From Phycisphaerales bacterium (GTDB lineage: Bacteria; Planctomycetota; Phycisphaerae; SM23-33), in the NCBI GenBank assembly GCA_003153915.1, contig PMBX01000077.1, positions 1-8,330 on the forward strand: a DNA stretch of 8,330 nucleotides, given 5' to 3'. The first letter of the stretch is position 1. The number at the start of each line of letters is the position of its first letter. This document shows, piece after piece, positions 1-4,862 of this stretch. A program made the translations under genes and the position numbers. A model generated the notes under the pieces. It made no database searches, had not been told where the DNA came from, and worked only from the letters and a program-made list of their open reading frames with translations.

Positions 1-969
1 GATGCCCACTATGACGTCACGGTCCTGTAAACCCGCCTTCGCGGCGGGCTGATCGGGAATGACCTGCTCGGCCATCACCGCGGGCTTATCCAGTTTCTGG
101 ATGTCTGAGACCTCCTTGGGCACCGGGGCGAAGGTCAGCACGCCGATCCAAGGCAGACGCCTGGTCTGGGCAGGGGACGTTGGGATGTTGCCCAGCACAT
201 GGGCGAACTCCTCCACGGGCCAAAAGAACGACGCCTCCTCCTGCCCGCGCAAAGCCATCGTGCCGGACATGTTGTCCAGCACCGCGTCGAAGGCATTGTA
301 ATTGCCTTGCTCCCCGCCCCGCAGGGCAACGCTGCCCCGAATGTTGGAGAAATACACCTCATGGGCCATGTACCGCTGCGTGGCGACCAGGCCCACGGCC
401 AATCCCTCGGCATTGAACACCGGCGAGCCAAAACTGCTGAGGCGTCCGCCAGTGACATAGACCAGCGACTGGGGAATGCGGATGACGGAGGAGACATATC
501 CGCCGCCGACAAAAGGCTGGAATCCCGTATCCTGGCCCATCACGCCGACGGAGGCCACCGGGCTGCCTGCCGAGACGTTGGCCTTGGAGGCAAACTGCAC
601 CACGCCCCATGTGTGTGGTTCGCTCGCCCGCAGGAAACCGATGCCCGTTTCGGGATCGATCCCTAACAGTTCGGCCTTGACGGTCTTGTCAGGCGCCTGG
701 AGGGGACGGAGCACGAAGTCCTTGAGCGCCTCGCCGGACAGGCGGCGGTCCAGTGTCAGCGTGATGAAGATGGCCGACGGCTCGGTGGCGATGCAGATGG
801 CGGGGCCTTCGATCGCCTGGCTGCCCATTTCGTCCTGCATGTTGCATCGAAAGATCGCCATGGCGGAGGTCTTGTCCTTGGCATCGGCCAACATCTTGGA
901 CATGTCCGCGCGAGACAGCGGCGACAGCAGCGCCAAGGCCGCGGCCACAATGGTCAGTAACCTGCTCAT
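1..969 (-). CDS. HtrA/trypsin-like protein with PDZ domain, probably catalytically inactive (partial, C-terminus off the left edge)
   Basis: An open frame of 323 residues runs from ATG at 967-969 to the window edge without a stop. AAGGA (976-980) lies 6 nt upstream of the ATG. Residues 1-21 form a signal peptide (hydrophobic core TIVAAALALL, likely cleavage after SRA), so the protein is probably exported. Residues about 45-200 resemble the trypsin-like fold of HtrA/Deg proteins: a LLGIDPETGIGFL stretch (101-113) matches the strand carrying the catalytic Asp, and SSFGSPVFN (178-186) matches the GNSGGP region. A PDZ domain starts near 285 (VIPDQPAAKAGLQDRDVI). In gapless comparison with the HtrA consensus, the catalytic His falls on Arg75, Asp on Gly109 and Ser on Phe180, so proteolysis is unlikely; a binding, scaffold or chaperone role is inferred. 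It is the last visible gene of the cluster, 100 bp after lgt. The fold is fairly sure; loss of activity rests on alignment by eye. Confidence 0.72.
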   Translation of the reverse strand, partial: MSRLLTIVAAALALLSPLSRADMSKMLADAKDKTSAMAIFRCNMQDEMGSQAIEGPAICIATEPSAIFITLTLDRRLSGEALKDFVLRPLQAPDKTVKAELLGIDPETGIGFLRASEPHTWGVVQFASKANVSAGSPVASVGVMGQDTGFQPFVGGGYVSSVIRIPQSLVYVTGGRLSSFGSPVFNAEGLAVGLVATQRYMAHEVYFSNIRGSVALRGGEQGNYNAFDAVLDNMSGTMALRGQEEASFFWPVEEFAHVLGNIPTSPAQTRRLPWIGVLTFAPVPKEVSDIQKLDKPAVMAEQVIPDQPAAKAGLQDRDVIVGI

Positions 970-1022
970 AAGGTTTCCTTTGCCCTAATGGGCGATGGAG
1001 TCTCTCTTTGATTTTATCCCGT

Positions 1023-1048
1023 CCGCCCGCACAAGACTCACCGGGCGG
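1023..1048 (-). other. GC-rich hairpin between lgt and the HtrA-like gene
   Basis: CCGCCCG (1023-1029) and CGGGCGG (1042-1048) form a perfect 7-bp stem around a 12-nt loop, 21 bp past the lgt stop codon. In the minus-strand RNA the stem is followed by an A-rich rather than a U-rich stretch, so it is not a convincing intrinsic terminator. It could be a processing or mRNA-stability element in the intercistronic gap. Confidence 0.35.
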
Positions 1049-1058
1049 CAACACGCAA

Positions 1059-1078
1059 TAATCTATAATCTATCTGTT
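1059..1078 (-). promoter_or_regulatory. AT-rich patch with a 7-bp tandem duplication, possible promoter element for the HtrA-like gene
   Basis: The heptamer AATCTAT occurs twice in tandem (1060-1066 and 1067-1073) at the lgt stop codon, inside an AT-rich patch that stands out from its GC-rich surroundings. On the minus strand it reads TAGATTATAGATTATT, which contains -10-like hexamers such as TATAGA. I could not find a well-placed -35 box at good spacing, so promoter function is tentative. Confidence 0.22.
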
Positions 1079-2455
1079 ATGGCGGCGTCCATCGGCAACC
1101 GCTCGAATCGATCGGCGTGCCAGCCAACTCGGTCCGCAGGAGGGAGGCAATTTCCGCAACAACATCAGAAAAACCAATCCCGCCGCGGCGATTCCCATCG
1201 CCTCGTACTGGTTGTGCGTCAGGACGCCCGCGGCAAGGTCGTGGGCATTCTGGTCCCGGATGCCCTCCTCCAGGAACCTCACCATCGGATATAGCGTCGC
1301 CAGGAGGGCGAAGACCTGCCCCTCGCGCGTCCGCAGTCGGTAAAAACACAGGAGAATCACCGTCAGCAGCAGCGCCCCGGCCATGGAAAGTAATTGCGCC
1401 GGTTTGACCGGCAGAGACCGGCTGGCCCCCGCCAGGGCGATAAGGTCCTCTTGGAGGTAGGCGTTGGCGCTGCGCCGTTGTTGGTCATCCAGCCGACCGT
1501 CACCGTCGGTGTCGAATTTCGACAGCACCCATCCCCGCCTTGCCCGCATGTAAGCCTGGGCCTCCGGCCAATTCAACTGCCCATCGCCGTTGGTGTCAAA
1601 ATGCGCGACCGCCTCGGCCCAGTTCTCGCTGCCGGCCAGCATTCCGCCCGCCCGCTTAAGCCCGTCCATCCACTCGGCCTGGCTGATCCGTCCGTCACTA
1701 CCGGCGGTGACGCCGAATGCCTGCTGCCATCGGGCTTCATCCAGCAGGACCGCCAGTTGGTCGCCCTCCAGGCGGCCGTGGAGGTATTTGGGCGGCCAAA
1801 GCCGCTGGGAATCAAAGGCATCTCTCAGCCGTTCGTCGGGTTGGACCATCCCCGCATGGAACTGGTGGGAATACACGGGGGAAGGGTCCTGCCATGCGGA
1901 GGAGAAAGGCATCGCCCGATCGGTAAACTTGACGAGGGGCTTGCTGTACATGGGAAACCGCATCCCCAGTGGGCAGTCGTCCGCGCAGACGGCCCCGAAG
2001 CAGCAACCATTCAGCAGGCAGCCCGCCCGGCCGAACGCCAGGCCCAGCATCATGCTGGCGGCAACGATGTCCAGATATCGCCGCACGGGCAGCTTCCTGG
2101 CCCACAGGTACGCCACAACCAGGAGCGTGGCCAGGATCAGGCCGCCGTGGTAAATCAGCCCGCCGGACGTGATGTCCAGCATGTCCATCAACGAGGCAGA
2201 CCCGTCGGCGAACTGGTCGGCCCAGTGCTGGATGATGTAGGCGATCCGCCCGCCGATGATGCCGCCGGCCAGCGCAAGCATCCCGATCTTCGTGACGACA
2301 TCGGGGTTCTCGCCGCTTCGCCTCGCCCGCCACCTCGCCAGGTAGATGCCCCCCAGAAATCCCAATACCAACATCAATCCGTAACCAAAGACGCGCAGCG
2401 TGACGCTCCTGGCGGCCAGCTCCAGCGTGAACAGTTCCAGGATGATCTGTCGCAT
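1070..2455 (-). CDS. lgt: Prolipoprotein diacylglyceryl transferase with EF-hand insertion
   Basis: Lgt is an inner-membrane enzyme that transfers diacylglycerol from phosphatidylglycerol to the lipobox cysteine of prolipoproteins. The ATG at 2453-2455 has GAGG 7 nt upstream; the stop is TAG. The 461 residues compare with about 290 in E. coli. Visible membrane segments lie near 22-40, 57-77, 100-118, 126-145, 355-372, 380-395 and 417-434. Family features are GGLIYHGGL (98-106, His103), FGRAGCLLNG (141-150, Arg143) and MVRFLEEGIR (391-400, Arg393/Glu397/Arg400, matching the R-x3-E-x2-R spacing of E. coli R239/E243/R246). The excess length lies between GMRFP (164-168) and KPAQLL (351-356), which should be periplasmic, and contains EF-hand-like loops. 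Cysteines at 146, 151, 152, 157 and 161 form a cluster next to Arg143. It follows panD by 26 bp. Identity is secure; dependence on calcium is inference. Confidence 0.93.
   Translation of the reverse strand: MRQIILELFTLELAARSVTLRVFGYGLMLVLGFLGGIYLARWRARRSGENPDVVTKIGMLALAGGIIGGRIAYIIQHWADQFADGSASLMDMLDITSGGLIYHGGLILATLLVVAYLWARKLPVRRYLDIVAASMMLGLAFGRAGCLLNGCCFGAVCADDCPLGMRFPMYSKPLVKFTDRAMPFSSAWQDPSPVYSHQFHAGMVQPDERLRDAFDSQRLWPPKYLHGRLEGDQLAVLLDEARWQQAFGVTAGSDGRISQAEWMDGLKRAGGMLAGSENWAEAVAHFDTNGDGQLNWPEAQAYMRARRGWVLSKFDTDGDGRLDDQQRRSANAYLQEDLIALAGASRSLPVKPAQLLSMAGALLLTVILLCFYRLRTREGQVFALLATLYPMVRFLEEGIRDQNAHDLAAGVLTHNQYEAMGIAAAGLVFLMLLRKLPPSCGPSWLARRSIRAVADGRRHNR
1478..1708 (-). repeat. EF-hand-like loops encoded inside lgt (residues about 250-326)
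   Basis: Three loops follow the DxDxDG pattern. DTNGDGQLNWPE (287-298) has all canonical calcium ligands, including the final Glu. DTDGDGRLDDQQ (315-326) has Gln in place of the final acidic residue. TAGSDGRISQAE (250-261) keeps DG and the terminal Glu but lacks the first Asp. The region thus holds one complete and two degenerate EF-hands, each flanked by sequence that could form helices, in the predicted periplasmic loop of Lgt. Confidence 0.85.
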
Positions 2456-2481
2456 CGCGGCGCCTCGATACTCGACGGCGG

Positions 2482-2838
2482 CTACGGACGGCTCAGCGGG
2501 CGGTTGGTCCCGTCCACCAGTACGATCCTGGGCTTGACCGCCTCTGCCTGCTCGATGGGCACATACCCAAAGGCCATGATGATAACCTGGTCCCCGACAT
2601 CAACCAGCCGGGCGGCTGCGCCATTGATGCAGATCGTCCCGCTGCCGGGGGCGCCTTCCATGACATAGGTTTCAAAACGCTCCCCGTTGGCCAGGTCGGC
2701 CACCAGCACGCACTCGCCGGCCTTGAGATCGGCGGCCTCCATCAGCGCGCGGTCGATGGTGACCGAGCCAACGTAGTCCACGCAGGCGTCGGTGATCGTG
2801 GCCCGGTGAAGCTTGGCTCGCAACATCTTCAACAACAT
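2482..2838 (-). CDS. panD: Aspartate 1-decarboxylase proenzyme
   Basis: PanD decarboxylates L-aspartate to beta-alanine in the cytoplasm, providing one of the two substrates of PanC. It is a pyruvoyl enzyme that cleaves itself at a Gly-Ser bond. Family features are KLHR near the start, DYVGSVTID with the cleavable Gly-Ser pair (residues 24-25 from this start, the same numbering as E. coli), TYVMEGAPGSG, INGAAARL and GDQVIIMAF. The length of 118 residues is normal. I chose ATG at 2836-2838 because it puts KLH at residues 9-11 as in E. coli. A GTG at 2842-2844, two codons upstream, is equally open and sits 5 nt from AAAGG (2850-2854), against 11 nt for the ATG, so that start cannot be excluded. 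The gene lies between panC and lgt in the same orientation. Confidence 0.94.
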   Translation of the reverse strand: MLLKMLRAKLHRATITDACVDYVGSVTIDRALMEAADLKAGECVLVADLANGERFETYVMEGAPGSGTICINGAAARLVDVGDQVIIMAFGYVPIEQAEAVKPRIVLVDGTNRPLSRP

Positions 2839-2894
2839 GGGCACCCAGACCTTTCAGGCAATTGTTCCGTCTAAACCGCGACGGGGCGTGCATC

Positions 2895-3755
2895 CTACGG
2901 ACCCACCAGCACGTTGTCTATCAGCCGTGTGGTACCGAAATTCACCGCCAAGGCCACCAGCACCGCTCGCTTGGTAGTTCGTACGTCCGTCAGGTCCACA
3001 GGATCGACGATTTGTATGTAGTCAACCACACCATCGGGAGCGTGGGCGGCCAGGTGTTCCCGTATGATCGCGACAACCTCCGAACTGGGAGGGCGACGGC
3101 GGCGGACCAGACTGGCGACCGTTTCCAGAGCCCCCCACAACGCCGTCGCCTGCTTGCGATGCTCTGCCGACAGATATGCGTTCCGGCTGGATACCGCCAG
3201 ACCGTCACCGTGGCGGACCGTCGGGCAGACGACAATCTCCACGGGAAAATCCAGGTCCGCCGCCATCCGGCGGATGACCACCGTCTGCTGGTAGTCCTTG
3301 GCGCCGAAATACGCCTTGTCTGGCGCGACGATATTGAAGAGCTTGGCGACAACGGTGGCTACACCGGTGAAATGGCCCGGCCGGCTGTGACCGCACAGGT
3401 TGGCGTCCAGCTTTCCAACGCTCACCTCCGTCAGGCACCCAGGCGGATACATCTCCTCTGTTTCGGGCATGAACACCACATGCACGCCGTTATCCCGGCA
3501 GATCGCCAGGTCCGCCTGCGGGCTGCGCGGATAGCGGTCGAAATCCTCCGCCGGGCCGAATTGTTTGGGATTGACGAAGATGCTGGCCACCAAGTAATCG
3601 CAGGCCGCCCCCGCCGCATGGAACAGGCTGGCGTGGCCCTCGTGCAGGGCGCCCATCGTGGGGACCAGGGCAATGGTCTTACCCTCCGACCTCGCCGAGG
3701 CGATGTGGCCGCGGATATCCTTGATCGTATTGGCGATAATCGGTTCCACATCCAT
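2895..3755 (-). CDS. panC: Pantothenate synthetase (pantoate--beta-alanine ligase)
   Basis: PanC joins pantoate and beta-alanine with ATP, through a pantoyl-adenylate, to give pantothenate, the precursor of coenzyme A. The 286 residues are full length. Motifs seen are PTMGALHEGH (32-41, the HxGH nucleotide site), FVNPKQFGP (60-68), GHFTGVATVVAKLF (127-140), FGAKDYQQ (150-157) and the KMSKS-like VSSRNAYLS (188-196). The stop is TAG. The ATG at 3753-3755 directly abuts an AAGGA; a GTG two codons in (3747-3749) has that Shine-Dalgarno at 6-nt spacing and is a credible true start giving 284 residues. The upstream kinase ends 3 nt before the ATG, which implies translational coupling, and panD follows, so substrate maker and user are co-expressed. 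Confidence 0.96.
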   Translation of the reverse strand: MDVEPIIANTIKDIRGHIASARSEGKTIALVPTMGALHEGHASLFHAAGAACDYLVASIFVNPKQFGPAEDFDRYPRSPQADLAICRDNGVHVVFMPETEEMYPPGCLTEVSVGKLDANLCGHSRPGHFTGVATVVAKLFNIVAPDKAYFGAKDYQQTVVIRRMAADLDFPVEIVVCPTVRHGDGLAVSSRNAYLSAEHRKQATALWGALETVASLVRRRRPPSSEVVAIIREHLAAHAPDGVVDYIQIVDPVDLTDVRTTKRAVLVALAVNFGTTRLIDNVLVGP

Positions 3756-3760
3756 TCCTT
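3756..3760 (-). promoter_or_regulatory. Ribosome binding site that bears on the panC start
   Basis: AAGGA lies with zero spacing before the panC ATG (3753-3755) but 6 nt before an in-frame GTG (3747-3749), and it overlaps the TAA stop of the upstream kinase (3759-3761). The only other SD-like sequence, GGAGG at 3770-3774, is 14 nt from the ATG. The spacing favours initiation at GTG. Confidence 0.5.
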
Positions 3761-4373
3761 ATCGCGTCGCCTCCGTCCCGGCAGGCAGCCGGCTGCGAAG
3801 TTCCGCCAGCAGTTCCGCGCGGGCATCGGGGCGACGCAGGTCCGTCTTGTCGCAATCGACGACAATAACAGGGCAGCCCAACGAATCGACCAGGCTATTG
3901 TACGCCACCCGCGCCGCCGATAGGAACTCGGCGGTCATCGACCGCTCGAAAGCCCTGCCCCGCTGGGCGATGCGATACATCAGCGTCGCCTCCCGAGCGT
4001 CCAGGGCAATGACAAGGTCCGGCGGATGGACCAGCGATTCCATGCGAGCGGCGATTGAATCATAGAGCATCATGTCCCCGGCGGAAAGCCGTAGTTGAGC
4101 GTAGATGCGGTCCTGGCAGAAGCCATAGTCGCTGACGAACATGCCCCCCGCCGGCCAATCGGAGCAACGAAGCTGCGCGACGCGCGACAGCAGGAAATAA
4201 AGCTGCGCGGGCAGGCGCGCCGAATCCTGCCCGGCATAGGAGTCAGCCAGGAACTGGTTGCCTGCATAGTCCTCGGCGATCAGCCCCGCGGGCAGTTGGC
4301 CGGCTAGGTGACGGGCGAGGGTGGTCTTTCCCACCGCCGGAGGCCCCAGGATGCTGACCAGCGCCGCGCTCAC
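3759..4373 (-). CDS. Deoxynucleoside kinase-family P-loop kinase
   Basis: Its likely reaction is ATP-dependent 5'-phosphorylation of a deoxynucleoside (salvage, cytoplasmic). The 204 residues show Walker A GPPAVGKTT (10-18), an Asp-Tyr pair at the usual substrate-site position (35-36), VSDYGFCQDRIYA (80-92), PDLVIALDA (118-126) and a LID-like RGRAFERS (138-145), all in the order and spacing of bacterial dAK/dGK-type kinases. The frame stays open upstream to 4574, but those extra residues are an out-of-frame reading of folK. The true start is GTG at 4371-4373, overlapping the folK TGA as GTGA, with GGAGG (4381-4385) 7 nt upstream. A kinase of this family next to folK is, to my knowledge, a recurring arrangement in other phyla. 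Substrate preference cannot be read from the sequence, and a role in the folate or pantothenate pathway is possible but unproven. Confidence 0.83.
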   Translation of the reverse strand: MSAALVSILGPPAVGKTTLARHLAGQLPAGLIAEDYAGNQFLADSYAGQDSARLPAQLYFLLSRVAQLRCSDWPAGGMFVSDYGFCQDRIYAQLRLSAGDMMLYDSIAARMESLVHPPDLVIALDAREATLMYRIAQRGRAFERSMTAEFLSAARVAYNSLVDSLGCPVIVVDCDKTDLRRPDARAELLAELRSRLPAGTEATR

Positions 4374-4852
4374 CGGCCCGCCTCCGCCTCGGCCAGCAGT
4401 TGCGCAACCGTCTTGCCCAGGATGGGATGCACCGCCTGGGGCGCGATCTGCGCCAGCGGCAGCAGGACGAAGAGGCGCTGGTGCATCCGGGGGTGCGGGA
4501 TGGTCAGGTTTGGGCTGTCGATCACTTTGTCGGCGATCATAAGGATATCCAAATCGCAGGTCCTGGCGCCCCATCGCTGCTCCGAATGGCGGTCACGGCC
4601 TAGCGATTTTTCGATCTCTTGCAGGGCCGCCAAAAGGCCGCCCGGCGAGAGGTCCGTTTCAACCTCCACGGCGGCATTGAGGTAAGGGCCTTGTCCCGCC
4701 GGGCCTCCCTGGGGTGGCGTCTCGATGAAATCCGAGACACGCCTGACGACGATCCGCCCAACCTCGCCCAGCATCTCAACGGCCCGGCGCAGCGTCGCAT
4801 GGCGGTCGCCGAGGTTTCCGCCCAGCGCGATGTAGGCCGTCAGGGTGGGCAT
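4370..4852 (-). CDS. folK: 2-amino-4-hydroxy-6-hydroxymethyldihydropteridine pyrophosphokinase (HPPK)
   Basis: HPPK transfers pyrophosphate from ATP to 6-hydroxymethyl-dihydropterin, the step before dihydropteroate synthase in folate synthesis. The 160 residues are the normal length. Motifs are YIALGGNLGDR (7-17), ETPPQGG with QGPYLNAAVEV (44-65), the signature RWGARTCDLDILM (93-105) with the magnesium-binding Asp pair, and IPHPRMHQRLFVLLPL (118-133). The frame is open 31 codons further upstream, but those codons overlap the preceding gene and are not HPPK-like, so I use ATG at 4850-4852. No good Shine-Dalgarno lies at correct spacing; the upstream stop is only 10 nt away, which suggests coupled translation. 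The TGA stop overlaps the kinase GTG. Confidence 0.95.
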   Translation of the reverse strand: MPTLTAYIALGGNLGDRHATLRRAVEMLGEVGRIVVRRVSDFIETPPQGGPAGQGPYLNAAVEVETDLSPGGLLAALQEIEKSLGRDRHSEQRWGARTCDLDILMIADKVIDSPNLTIPHPRMHQRLFVLLPLAQIAPQAVHPILGKTVAQLLAEAEAGR

Positions 4853-4862
4853 GGTCAAGCGG

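Noticed and set aside
1023..1048. Intrinsic terminator after lgt
   Set aside because: The stem is good, but no U-tract follows on the minus strand and the loop is long; kept only as a hairpin.
1394..2668. Long plus-strand open frame (424 codons) opposite lgt and panD
   Set aside because: The minus strand has two unmistakable enzymes here; the plus reading is low-complexity Gly/Pro/Arg/Gln-rich and resembles no family.
2862..3923. Plus-strand open frame (353 codons) opposite panC
   Set aside because: It is a shadow of panC and the kinase end; His/Arg-rich composition, no domain.
4374..4574. Upstream extension of the kinase frame by 67 codons
   Set aside because: The extension is an alternative-frame reading of folK, Pro/Ala/Gly-rich, without kinase similarity; the GTG at 4371-4373 with GGAGG at 7-nt spacing explains the start.
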